64,000 bases of DNA from Halobacterium sp. R2-5 (GTDB taxonomy: Archaea; Halobacteriota; Halobacteria; Halobacteriales; Halobacteriaceae): contig NZ_JAANTH010000002.1 in assembly GCF_011734195.1 (NCBI RefSeq), positions 744,001 through 808,000 of the forward strand, written 5' to 3'. A model generated the notes under the pieces. The model searched no databases and was not told where the DNA came from. It worked only from the letters and a program-made list of their open reading frames with translations. Below are positions 17,337 to 25,494 of this stretch, piece by piece (position 1 is the stretch's first letter; each line of letters opens with the position of its first letter). Position numbers and translations under genes: made by a program.

Positions 17337-18158
17337 TCACGCCCGAACACCGTCGAGGAACGCCCCCAGTTCGGCCGTGAAGAACTCGGGGTTGTCGAGG
17401 TTCGAGGCGTGGCCGGCGTCGGGCACCTCGCGGACCTCGACGTTCGGAATCCCGGCCGCGAACGTCGCCGCGTGCCGCCGGACGAACGGCGGTTCGTGTT
17501 CGCCGTACAGTACCAGCGTTGGCGCGGCAATCGCCGCCAAGTCCACGGTCGTCTCGTGGAACGCCGCGACCGCGCGCACGACCTTCGCGAACTCCGCGGT
17601 CGTCAGCTTCGGTCCCGACGCCCGCAGCGCCTCGACTCGCTCGTAGTCGCCGCCGACTCTCGCTCCGTGGAGGCGCCGCTGGAGCCACACGAGCGCCCGT
17701 TCGACGCGCTCGTAGCCGACGAGGCGGACGAACGGCACCGTCGCGCGCAACAGCAGCGACCGCTGCACCCACTCGCCGCGGCCGCCGAGTTCGGGCGCGA
17801 ACGTGTCCGCGAGCACCAGTCCCGAAATCTCGCCGGGGTGGGCGGCGGCGTACACCTGCGCGATGCAGCCGCCCATCGAGAGCCCGCAGACGACCGGCCG
17901 GTCGAGGTCGAGCGCGTCCACGAGCGCGCGCAGGTCTGCCGCGAACAGCCCCACGGAGTAGGTGCCGACCGGGGACCCGCCGGTGCGGCCGTGGCCCCGT
18001 ACGTCGTACGTAATCACCTCGTAGTCCTCGGCGAGCGCCTCGACCTGCGGGTCCCACTGGGAGTGGTCGAGAATCGCGCCGTGGACGAAGACGACCTGCG
18101 GGCCGGAGCCGCGGCGCTCGTAGTACGTCTCCACGCCGTTGGTCTCGATCTCGGGCAT
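17337..18158 (-). CDS. Alpha/beta hydrolase
   Basis: A 273-residue single-domain alpha/beta hydrolase. The oxyanion region VFVHGAILDHSQWDPQ, the nucleophile elbow GLSMGGC (Ser at about residue 95), and a C-terminal GHASNLDNPE with the catalytic His are all in order. A lid of about 60 residues lies between. I use the ATG at 18158 (MPEIETNGVETYYE), since the longer frame upstream has non-acidic, intergenic-like composition. The family includes haloperoxidase-like and lactonase/esterase members, so the substrate is unknown. Confidence 0.9.
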   Translation of the reverse strand: MPEIETNGVETYYERRGSGPQVVFVHGAILDHSQWDPQVEALAEDYEVITYDVRGHGRTGGSPVGTYSVGLFAADLRALVDALDLDRPVVCGLSMGGCIAQVYAAAHPGEISGLVLADTFAPELGGRGEWVQRSLLLRATVPFVRLVGYERVERALVWLQRRLHGARVGGDYERVEALRASGPKLTTAEFAKVVRAVAAFHETTVDLAAIAAPTLVLYGEHEPPFVRRHAATFAAGIPNVEVREVPDAGHASNLDNPEFFTAELGAFLDGVRA

Positions 18159-18334
18159 ACCCCGACTAGGCGTCCGAGAACGAAGAACCCGCCGCGGCGG
18201 CCCCCGGTCGAGCCGCGAGAGCCCGTGCCAGTCGGCGTTCACGAGCTTTTCCTCGCCGCTGCCGACCGCGTCGGTCTCCGGGTCGCGCGCGGCGATGGAG
18301 AGTGGCCGGCGGGTGGCCGCCCGCGGGCAAAAGC

Positions 18335-18748
18335 CTACGGCTCGACCACCCCCGTCGCCGTCTTCTCGGCGGTCAGCGGCTGCCTGCTCGCGAGGTCGAC
18401 GTCGAACGCGGGGTGCTCGACGAGGTGCCACAGCACCATGTGGCGGCGGCCCGCGGTCAACCCCGACGCCGAGAGGTCTTCGGCGGTGAACTCCACGGGC
18501 AGGCGCTCGCAGAGCCGGGCGAGCTCGTCGAAGCAGTCGAACACCTTGCGGTTGCCCGACGAGTCCGCGCCCCGGCGCTCGACGACGTAGCCGCCGTCCG
18601 CGCGGTGGATGCCGACGGTGTTCACGAACGCCTCGCGGGCGGTCAGTGCGTCGTCCAGCGAGTCGCGCAGCTGGTCGGCGTCCTCGCGGGAGAGAAGCAG
18701 TTCCTCGCCGTCCACGACGACCGCGACGCGGTCGCCGCGCCGCCGCAC
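18335..18748 (-). CDS. Conserved haloarchaeal hypothetical protein, 137 aa
   Basis: A soluble protein with a beta start (RVAVVVDGEELLLSREDADQLRDSL), a central segment (HRADGGYVVERRG) and a helix-rich part (FDCFDELARLCERLPVEFTAEDL) ending in GRRHMVLWHLVEHPAFDVDL. No enzyme motif is visible. Similar proteins are known to me only as haloarchaeal families of unknown function. It is divergent from the glycosyltransferase gene with about 200 bases between. Confidence 0.7.
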   Translation of the reverse strand: MRRRGDRVAVVVDGEELLLSREDADQLRDSLDDALTAREAFVNTVGIHRADGGYVVERRGADSSGNRKVFDCFDELARLCERLPVEFTAEDLSASGLTAGRRHMVLWHLVEHPAFDVDLASRQPLTAEKTATGVVEP

Positions 18749-18953
18749 CGAGAGGTCAGGCGAGCGGTCGGATTTCTCGACCAGCCACGTCGCCGTGGCT
18801 TACTCTATCCTCGGCCGGCGCCGTCAGATTCTGGCTCGGCATCGTGTCCGGCTGTTGCGGCCCGTCCCAGTTAACTCTCGCGGTGGGACAGACGCCGGCT
18901 GTCCGACCGCTCCCGCCCCGCCGCTTTTCACCGAGCTTCCGGAACACTGTGAC

Positions 18954-19865
18954 ATGCCCCCGCCGACGAGCGTGCTGCTGCCCACCGTGACCTGGGCGCC
19001 GGCCTGCGAGGAGGTGGCCGCCCAGCTGGCCCCCGAGGACGAACTGCTCGTGCTCTGCGACACCGCCGACGACCCGGTCGCAGGCCGCGAGGACCTTCCC
19101 GAGAACGTCGACGTGGTCCTCGCGGGCGAGCCCGAACGCTGCTCCGGGAAGGCGAACGCTATCGCCGCCGGCATGGAGGCCGCCGAGCACGACCGCATCG
19201 CGTGGACGGACGACGACTTCCACCACCCGCCGGACTGGCTCGCGACCCTGCACGCGGACTACGAGCGCCACGGCCCGGTCTCCGAGCTCCCCGTGTTCGT
19301 CGGCCGCGACCCGCTCGCGAGACTGCTCGAACCGCTCTACGCGGTCGGCGGCACGCTCGGCGTCTACCTCGGCGACCAGGCCTGGGCAGGCGCCGTCCTC
19401 TTCGAACGCGGCGACCTCGACGAGGCGACGTTCCTCGCGGACCTCCGGCGGACGGTCAGCGACGACGGCGTGCTCTCCGAGCACGTCGACGTCACTCCGC
19501 TGCGGCGCACCCGCCGCGTCGAAGTCGGGGGAACCATCCGCCGGACCCTCGAACGCCACGTCCGGTTCACGAAAATCGTCCACCGCCACGACCCCGGCGG
19601 CCACGTCTGGGGCGCGCTCGTGACGCTCGCGACGTTCGTCGCGTGCCTGCTCGTCCCGCTGTACGCCGCCGTCGGACTGACGGCGCTCGTCGCCGGCGTC
19701 TACGCCGCGTTCGGCATCCGTCGATGGACCGTCGTCATCGCGTATCCCGCGGCGCTCGCGGCGATTCCGTTCGGCGTGTACGCGCACGTCCGCCGGACGT
19801 TCGTCTGGGGCGGCCGGCGCTACCGCTGGCGCGGCAAGTACGACGTCGAAGTCGTCGACGACTGA
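18954..19865 (+). CDS. Family 2-like glycosyltransferase, membrane-associated
   Basis: A 303-residue protein starting with a Rossmann-like nucleotide-sugar domain (LLPTVTWAPACEEVAAQL), a KANAIAAGMEAAEHDRIAW segment and the metal-binding D-x-D region (WTDDDFHHP, about residues 82-90). The C-terminal part has two or three hydrophobic helices and a basic tail (HVRRTFVWGGRRYRW). This resembles ceramide-glucosyltransferase-like and haloarchaeal GT2 enzymes acting on lipid-linked acceptors. Donor and acceptor are unknown. The ATG at 18954 was chosen because upstream sequence in the same frame is intergenic-like. Confidence 0.85.
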   Translation: MPPPTSVLLPTVTWAPACEEVAAQLAPEDELLVLCDTADDPVAGREDLPENVDVVLAGEPERCSGKANAIAAGMEAAEHDRIAWTDDDFHHPPDWLATLHADYERHGPVSELPVFVGRDPLARLLEPLYAVGGTLGVYLGDQAWAGAVLFERGDLDEATFLADLRRTVSDDGVLSEHVDVTPLRRTRRVEVGGTIRRTLERHVRFTKIVHRHDPGGHVWGALVTLATFVACLLVPLYAAVGLTALVAGVYAAFGIRRWTVVIAYPAALAAIPFGVYAHVRRTFVWGGRRYRWRGKYDVEVVDD

Positions 19866-19867
19866 GC

Positions 19868-21163
19868 CTACGCGTCCGCGACCGTCTCTACCCACTCCGC
19901 GATATCGCTGACGACGTACTCGGCGACGCTGTCGGCGAAGTGGAGGTGCGCCATCGTCGTCGGCTCGCGGCCTTCCTTGAAGTAGTGGCCGACGTCCTCG
20001 TAGAACTCGACGCGGCTGCCCTCCGGGAGGTCGAGCGCGCGCCACTTCTCGAGGCGCTCGGCGTGGAACGCCGCGATTTCGGGCTGGACGTCCTCGTCGA
20101 CGCGGCCGGCCTTCGCGACGAACGTCGGCGCGTCGAGGCGTTCGGCCGTCTCCCCGGGGTGGTACTCCTGCACGCTCTCGAACCACCGACCGGGTTTGCC
20201 CATGAACTCCTCGTCCGGGCCGAGTTCGCCCGCCGCGACACGTCGGAACTCCTCCCGCTGGGCTTCGAGTTGCGCCTCCTGTTCCTCGTCGAGGTCGCCC
20301 TCCGGGTCCATGCCGTACCTGAGGAACGGCACCGAGACGTCCTCCGGGTCGAGTTCGTTGTCCGCGGCGCCGTCGAGAGAGACGACGCCCGCGACGCCGC
20401 CGTGTCGCTCCGCGATGCGCGGCGCGGCCATCCCGCCCTGGCTGTGGCCCGCGACGAACACGCTGTCCTCGTCCACCGGGTCGGCGGCCGCCAGTTCGTT
20501 TACAGCGGCCACAGCGTCGTCCACGACGACGGTGTCGAGCGTGTACTCCTCGGCGGGGACCTCGTGGTCGTGCAGACGCTTCTCGTAGCGGAGGACGGCG
20601 ACGCCCTCGCTCGCCAGCCCCCACGCGAAGTCCTCGAGGATCCTCGTCGCGCCGCCGTCTGTGTCGTGGATACCAGCGCCGTGGACGAGCACGACGCCCG
20701 GGAACGGGTCGTCGCCGTCCGGGACCGCGAGGACGCCGCCGAGGTCCACGTCGTCGGCGTCGACGGTCACCTCGCTCTCGGTGAACGCGCCGCGGTCGGC
20801 GTACGCCGGCGACTCGTACTCGCTCGGGAGCGCGAAGTCCGTGACCGCGCCGTCCTCGACGCTCAGTTCGAGGACGTGCCTGCCGTCGGCGAACGCCAGT
20901 TCGACCGCGACCTCGTCGCCGTCGACGGTCACGCTGTCGACGCCCTCGAAGGCGCCGTACTGGCCGTAGAGGCCGTACCAGAACTGTTCGAGCGCGTCCT
21001 CCGCGTCGAGGTTGCCGGCCGCGAGCCCGTCCGGATAGGCGTCGACGACCGCCTCCCGGCCGTCCGCGGAGAGCGCGTCGGCGGCGTCCGCAAACGCCTC
21101 GTCGGCGAAGCGGACGGCGAACTCGCGCGCGGTGTCGCGTCGCGCGTCGCTTGCGGGGGCCAT
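19868..21163 (-). CDS. Alpha/beta hydrolase with N-terminal DUF3887-like domain
   Basis: A 431-residue cytoplasmic protein. The first 120 residues form a DUF3887/NTF2-like fold (FWYGLYGQYGAFEGVDSVTVDGDEVAVELAF). The rest is an alpha/beta hydrolase with HGAGIHDTDGG, a nucleophile elbow AGHSQGGMAAP (Ser around residue 240) and a catalytic-His segment DVGHYFKEGREP. Bacterial proteins with this pair are annotated as acyl hydrolases or peptidases, but the substrate is not known. The ATG at 21163 is chosen over the longer frame because that extension is basic, unlike the rest. It ends two bases after the convergent glycosyltransferase stop. Confidence 0.88.
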   Translation of the reverse strand: MAPASDARRDTAREFAVRFADEAFADAADALSADGREAVVDAYPDGLAAGNLDAEDALEQFWYGLYGQYGAFEGVDSVTVDGDEVAVELAFADGRHVLELSVEDGAVTDFALPSEYESPAYADRGAFTESEVTVDADDVDLGGVLAVPDGDDPFPGVVLVHGAGIHDTDGGATRILEDFAWGLASEGVAVLRYEKRLHDHEVPAEEYTLDTVVVDDAVAAVNELAAADPVDEDSVFVAGHSQGGMAAPRIAERHGGVAGVVSLDGAADNELDPEDVSVPFLRYGMDPEGDLDEEQEAQLEAQREEFRRVAAGELGPDEEFMGKPGRWFESVQEYHPGETAERLDAPTFVAKAGRVDEDVQPEIAAFHAERLEKWRALDLPEGSRVEFYEDVGHYFKEGREPTTMAHLHFADSVAEYVVSDIAEWVETVADA

Positions 21164-21266
21164 GCGCGGTGGTTTCTCGACGCGGCACAAATAGGTTGCC
21201 GGCCGGACACGTCGGCGGGCACGCGGAGACGCGGGAGTTTTTCCCGCCGCGGCGCAAGCTACGGGC

Positions 21267-21980
21267 ATGGACGTGCGCGGCGAACGGGAGTGCAAGTCGT
21301 GCGGGACGCGGTGGTCGTACTACGAGACCGGGAGCGTGGAGTGTCCCGAGTGCGGCAGCGTGCGCAGCGTCGGCGTCGGCGAGCGGCGCACGCATACGGA
21401 CGGGAACGCCGAACTCGACCTCTCGGGCGCGAAGCGCGCGGCCGCGGACGGCGACCTCCGCGGCGCGCTCGACCCCGCGGCCGACGCGTGCCGCGAGTAC
21501 TGCCAGTCTCGGGGGTTCGTCTCCGGCGGCGACCTGCTGGAACTCGACGACACCTACCTCGCGGCCCAGGAGCTCCGGCGCGCGGCGGTCCTGCTCGGGG
21601 ACGCGCTGCGCCTCGACGACGCCGCCGAGGAGTACGTGCTCGAACTGCTGAACGGCGCGGAGGACGGCCGGCGGCCCGCTCCCGAGCACGTCCCCGAGTC
21701 GCTGCGCGCGGTCCGCGGGCTCGGGTACGCGGCCGCGGTCGACCACTACCGGACGGACGTGCGGACGTACTGCGACGGCGAGGTCCCCGAACCCGAGCGC
21801 GGCCTGCTGGCGTCGCTGCGCGACCACGCCAAGCGCGTGGAGGCGCTCGACGGCGACGTCGCTCCCGCGGACGCGGAACGCCTCGTCGAAGCAGCGCGAG
21901 CGATCAGGGAGTCGCTGGTCGGGGACGACTCGGGCGCCGAGCGGGCGCGCACGCACCTCGACGCGCTCGTCGACGCGTGA
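21267..21980 (+). CDS. Zinc-ribbon protein, TFIIB-type N-terminus, 237 aa
   Basis: The N-terminus carries a four-cysteine zinc ribbon (CKSCGTRW...CPECGS, residues 9-30), followed by a mostly helical domain with several repeats resembling tetratricopeptide-like packing (LRGALDPAADACREYC; LLGDALRLDDAAEEYV). It is a haloarchaeal family without known function. The ribbon resembles those of TFIIB but there is no cyclin-like core. It is divergent from the hydrolase gene, about 100 bases apart. Confidence 0.75.
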   Translation: MDVRGERECKSCGTRWSYYETGSVECPECGSVRSVGVGERRTHTDGNAELDLSGAKRAAADGDLRGALDPAADACREYCQSRGFVSGGDLLELDDTYLAAQELRRAAVLLGDALRLDDAAEEYVLELLNGAEDGRRPAPEHVPESLRAVRGLGYAAAVDHYRTDVRTYCDGEVPEPERGLLASLRDHAKRVEALDGDVAPADAERLVEAARAIRESLVGDDSGAERARTHLDALVDA

Positions 21981-21990
21981 GTGGGTCGGG

Positions 21991-22230
21991 CTACGACCGG
22001 ACGACGTAGAGCGCGGCGCCGAGAACGCCGACGGTCACCGCGGAGACGACGACCTGCACGAGGCCGCCGCCGACGCTCGCGGTCGCACCGCCGGCCGCCG
22101 CCCCGCCCACCGCACCCGCGGCTACCGGCGCGAACACACAACAGAGACTGAGTGCGCCGCCGAGACCGAGCAGCGACCAGTTCGGGCCGTCGTCGACGTC
22201 CGCGTCGTCGGCATCCGTCGCGGGCGTCAT
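21991..22230 (-). CDS. Small two-span membrane protein, 79 aa
   Basis: An acidic N-terminus (MTPATDADDADVDDGP) leads into two glycine- and alanine-rich hydrophobic helices, with a Cys pair in LSLCCVFAPVAAGAV. Function is unknown. Composition is typical of haloarchaeal small membrane proteins. It converges with the zinc-ribbon gene, ten bases apart, and follows folD by 60 bases on the same strand. Confidence 0.65.
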   Translation of the reverse strand: MTPATDADDADVDDGPNWSLLGLGGALSLCCVFAPVAAGAVGGAAAGGATASVGGGLVQVVVSAVTVGVLGAALYVVRS

Positions 22231-22290
22231 TCGGATCGATCGACGGCGGCCGCGGGGTTGTAGCTTCGGGTCGTGGCGGGGCCGCTGGCG

Positions 22291-23184
22291 TCAGGGCAGT
22301 TCGACGTCGACACCGGTCTGCTCGCCGGCGGCCTTCACGGTGTTGTACAGCAGCATCGCGCGCGTCATCGGGCCGACGCCGCCGGGAACGGGCGTGATGG
22401 CGCTGGCCTTCTCCTTCGCGCTCTCGAACTCGACGTCGCCGACGAGCTCGTAGCCCTTCTCGTTGTCCGCGTCCACGCGGTTGATGCCGACGTCGATGAC
22501 GACGGTGCCCTCCGAGAGCATCGAGCCGTCGACGAGTTCGGTGACGCCCGCGGCCGCGACCACGACGTCCGCGCGGCGCGTGTGCTCCGCGAGGTCGTCG
22601 GTGCGGCTGTGACAGACGGTCACGGTGGCGTTCCCGCCGTCGCTCTTCTGGACGAGGAGGTTCGCGAGCGGCTTCCCGACGATGTTCGAGCGGCCGACGA
22701 CGACGACTTCCTCGCCCTCCGTGTCGACGCCCTCGCTCGCGAGGAGCTTCTGGATGCCGTGGGGCGTGCAGGGCTTGAAGCGGGCGTTGCCGGCGACGAG
22801 CTTCCCGACGTTCTCGGGGTGGAAGCCGTCCACGTCCTTCGCGGGGTCGACCGCGGAGAGCACTTGCTCGTCGGGGACGTGGTCGGGCGTCGGGGCCTGC
22901 ACGAGGATGCCGTGGACGTCGTCGCGGGCGTTCAGGTCCGCGACCGTCTCGAACAGCTCCTCGGCGGGCGCGTCCGGGTCGATGCGGACGTCCTCGGCGG
23001 CGATGCCGATCTCCTCGCAGTCCCGCTGTTTCATCGAGACGTACGTCGCGCTGGCCTGCTTGTCGTTCATCAGGACGGTCGCGAGCCGCGGCGTGACGCC
23101 GGCGTCCGCGAGCGTCTCCACGCAAGCGGTGAGGTCGTCGCGGACGTCGGCGGCGACGGCGTTCCCGTCGATGACGCTGGTCAT
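22291..23184 (-). CDS. folD: Bifunctional methylene-THF dehydrogenase/methenyl-THF cyclohydrolase
   Basis: A 297-residue FolD interconverting 5,10-methylene-, methenyl- and 10-formyltetrahydrofolate, with NADP-dependent oxidation. The substrate-binding lysine segment YVSMKQRDCEEIG lies at about residues 50-62, the folate loop with P.HG near ILVQAP, and the NADP-binding VVVGRSNIVGKPLANLL at about 155-171. The ATG at 23184 is used. A 17-residue in-frame extension would be atypical. It lies about 1 kb from glyA on the same strand, so the two enzymes of folate one-carbon metabolism are neighbours. Confidence 0.96.
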   Translation of the reverse strand: MTSVIDGNAVAADVRDDLTACVETLADAGVTPRLATVLMNDKQASATYVSMKQRDCEEIGIAAEDVRIDPDAPAEELFETVADLNARDDVHGILVQAPTPDHVPDEQVLSAVDPAKDVDGFHPENVGKLVAGNARFKPCTPHGIQKLLASEGVDTEGEEVVVVGRSNIVGKPLANLLVQKSDGGNATVTVCHSRTDDLAEHTRRADVVVAAAGVTELVDGSMLSEGTVVIDVGINRVDADNEKGYELVGDVEFESAKEKASAITPVPGGVGPMTRAMLLYNTVKAAGEQTGVDVELP

Positions 23185-23259
23185 GCCAGCGACTCCGCGC
23201 TCGCCCGCCTTCAATTCGGCGGTTCGTGCATACACCCCGGACGTTTCGGCGGTATCTGT

Positions 23260-24060
23260 TCACGTTCGTGGTTTCCGTGGTCGCTCGGCGAGCACCGCGT
23301 TCGTCGCCGCGCCGACGAGCAACGCGAGACTGCCGACGTACAGCCACGTCAACACCAGCAGGACCGCGCCGACGGCGCCGAACAGCCGCACGGTCGGCGC
23401 GGCCATGGCGTACGCCCGGAGCACCAGCGCGGACAGCGTCCACACCGCCGCCGCGAACGCCGTCCCGGGGAGCGCGTCCCGGAACGACACGGCGTTCGGG
23501 AACACGAGGTACATCGGCAGGAACACCGCGACGAGCGCGACGAACAACACCAGCGGCCAGCCAACGGACACCACCACGGCCGACTGCAGGAACGCGAGCG
23601 CGATGCCCACCGCGAGCACGAGCAGGAGCGCGGCGAGCCACGTGAGAAAGACCACGACGACGTCCGCGATGCGCTCCAGCGGCGTGTGCCCGACGTCCTC
23701 GTAGACGTCCTCGAACACCTGCGAGACGGTGTGGCCGAGCGACAGCGAACTCCACGTCGCGACGGCGGTCGCGAGCGCGGTGAGCCGACCGAACCCCTGG
23801 CTCTCCTCGACCGCCTGCGCGACGACCAGTACGTTCCTCGGGGAGACGTTCGCGAGCACGGTGACGCGTTCGGCCGCCAGTCCGACGTAGCCGCTCGCTG
23901 ACACCGCGAGCACGCCGAGCACGAGCATCGGTAGCAGGGCGGTGAACGTGTAGTACGCGACGCCCGCCGCAGTCACCGACAGCCCCTGCTCGCGGGAGAG
24001 CGCCACCACCGCAACGACCAGTTCGCGCGCGCTCCCGTCGAAGGCGCCACGGTAGGACAT
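23260..24060 (-). CDS. YihY/BrkB family membrane protein
   Basis: A 266-residue membrane protein with six predicted spans. It has the YihY family pattern: EQGLSVTAAGVAYYTFTALLP in the first span, SLSLGHTVSQVFEDVYED in the second loop and VGAVLLVLTWLYVGSLALLVGAATNAVL in the last spans. The family has been mistaken for ribonuclease BN, so no nuclease role should be assumed. The ATG at 24060 (MSYRGAFDG) is the natural start. It lies between glyA and folD but is unlikely to take part in their pathway. Confidence 0.88.
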   Translation of the reverse strand: MSYRGAFDGSARELVVAVVALSREQGLSVTAAGVAYYTFTALLPMLVLGVLAVSASGYVGLAAERVTVLANVSPRNVLVVAQAVEESQGFGRLTALATAVATWSSLSLGHTVSQVFEDVYEDVGHTPLERIADVVVVFLTWLAALLLVLAVGIALAFLQSAVVVSVGWPLVLFVALVAVFLPMYLVFPNAVSFRDALPGTAFAAAVWTLSALVLRAYAMAAPTVRLFGAVGAVLLVLTWLYVGSLALLVGAATNAVLAERPRKPRT

Positions 24061-24142
24061 GCCCGAGGTACGACACACACCGAGAATAGTAGTCGTCGAT
24101 TACGCGCGCCCTAGTCGGCGCGTGTGCGCCGCCCCGTTCGGC

Positions 24143-25390
24143 CTACTCGTACAGCGGGTGGTCGTGACAGAGGCTCTCGACGGTTGCGGCGACCTCCGCG
24201 TACACCTCGGCGTCGCCGAGGTTGTCGATTACCTTCGCGATGCAGTCCCCGACCGTCTCCATCGCCTCCTCGTCGAAGCCGCGGGTCGTCAGCGCGGGCG
24301 TCCCCGCGCGGATGCCCGACGGATTGAACGCCGAGCGCGTCTCGTCCGGCACGGTGTTGGCGTTCAGCACGATGCCGACCTCTTCGAGGGCCTCCTCGGC
24401 GTCGCCGCCGGAGACCTCGGGGTGGGAGTCCCGGAGGTCGACGAGCACGAGGTGGGTGTCGGTGCCGCCGGAGACCAGCGAGAACCCGTGGTCTTGCAGC
24501 GTCTCGCCGAGCACCTCGGCGTTGTGCACGACCTGCGCGGCGTACTCGTCGAAGGAGTCGTCGAGGGCCTCCTGGAAGCCGACCGCCTTCCCCGCGATGT
24601 TGTGCATCAGCGGGCCGCCCTGCGCGCCCGGGAATACCGCGGAGTCGACGTCGTCGGCGAACTCCTCGTCGCACATGATGATGCCGCCGCGGCCCGCGCG
24701 GATGGTCTTGTGCGTGCTGCCGGTCACGAAGTCCGCGACGCCGACCGGCGACGGGTGTTCGCCCGCCGCCACGAGGCCGGTGATGTGCGCGATGTCCGCC
24801 ATGTGGTAGGCGTCGACCGCGTCCGCGGCTTCCTGGATGCGCTCCCACTCGACCTCCCGCGGGTACGCCGAGAATCCGGAGACGATGATGTCGGGTTCGA
24901 ACTCCTCGGCGGTCTCGCGCAGCGAGTCGTAGTCCAGTCGACCTGTCTCGGCGTCGACCTCGTACTGCTCGACGTCGTAGAGCTGCCCCGCGAAGTTCGC
25001 GGGGTGTCCGTGGCTGAGGTGGCCGCCGTGCGTGAGGTCCAGCGAGAGAATCTTGTCGCCGGGTTCGAGCACGGAGAAGTAGACGCCCATGTTCGCCGAC
25101 GAGCCGCTGTGGGGCTGGACGTTCGCGTGGTCGGCGCCGAACAGCTCCTTGGCCCGCTCGATGGCGAGCTCCTCGACGTCGTCGGCGAACTCGCAGCCGC
25201 CGTAGTAGCGCTCGCCTGGGTAGCCCTCGGCGTACTTGTTCGTGAGTTCGCTGCTCTGGGCCTGGAGGACGGCCTCGCTGGCGTGGTTCTCGCTGGCGAT
25301 CATCGCCAGCGTCTCGTTCTGGCGGTGGCGCTCGCCGACCAGCGCGTCCGCGACTGCCGGGTCGACCTCCCGGACGTCGTCGTAGCTCAT
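24143..25390 (-). CDS. glyA: Serine hydroxymethyltransferase
   Basis: A 415-residue PLP enzyme converting serine and tetrahydrofolate to glycine and 5,10-methylene-THF. It has the SHMT opening ETLAMIASENHASEAV, the pyridoxal contacts HSGSSANMGVYFS and DIAHITGLVAAG, and the PLP lysine in TGSTHKTIRAGRGG (about residue 225). Length and motifs are complete. The ATG at 25390 is supported by the family start (MSYDDVREVDPAV). It is divergent from the CHAT-like gene, sharing about 100 bases of promoter. Confidence 0.97.
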   Translation of the reverse strand: MSYDDVREVDPAVADALVGERHRQNETLAMIASENHASEAVLQAQSSELTNKYAEGYPGERYYGGCEFADDVEELAIERAKELFGADHANVQPHSGSSANMGVYFSVLEPGDKILSLDLTHGGHLSHGHPANFAGQLYDVEQYEVDAETGRLDYDSLRETAEEFEPDIIVSGFSAYPREVEWERIQEAADAVDAYHMADIAHITGLVAAGEHPSPVGVADFVTGSTHKTIRAGRGGIIMCDEEFADDVDSAVFPGAQGGPLMHNIAGKAVGFQEALDDSFDEYAAQVVHNAEVLGETLQDHGFSLVSGGTDTHLVLVDLRDSHPEVSGGDAEEALEEVGIVLNANTVPDETRSAFNPSGIRAGTPALTTRGFDEEAMETVGDCIAKVIDNLGDAEVYAEVAATVESLCHDHPLYE

Positions 25391-25459
25391 GTGTACACGG
25401 GCCGGTGCGCGCGGCATAAGTCTACCGAGGACGCCATAATTCAGTCCCGACTCTCGACA

Positions 25460-25468
25460 GAAATATAA
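25460..25468 (+). promoter_or_regulatory. TATA element of the CHAT-like gene
   Basis: AAATATAAG centred about 31 bases before the GTG start at 25495, the usual spacing for a leaderless haloarchaeal transcript. It supports GTG as the real start. Confidence 0.6.
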
Positions 25469-25494
25469 GCCCGCTGGGAGTACTGAACCACCGC

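Noticed and set aside
18756..21956. Very long minus-strand frame (about 1066 codons) over the glycosyltransferase, hydrolase and zinc-ribbon genes
   Set aside because: Arginine-rich and without domains. It is contradicted by three recognised proteins in other frames.
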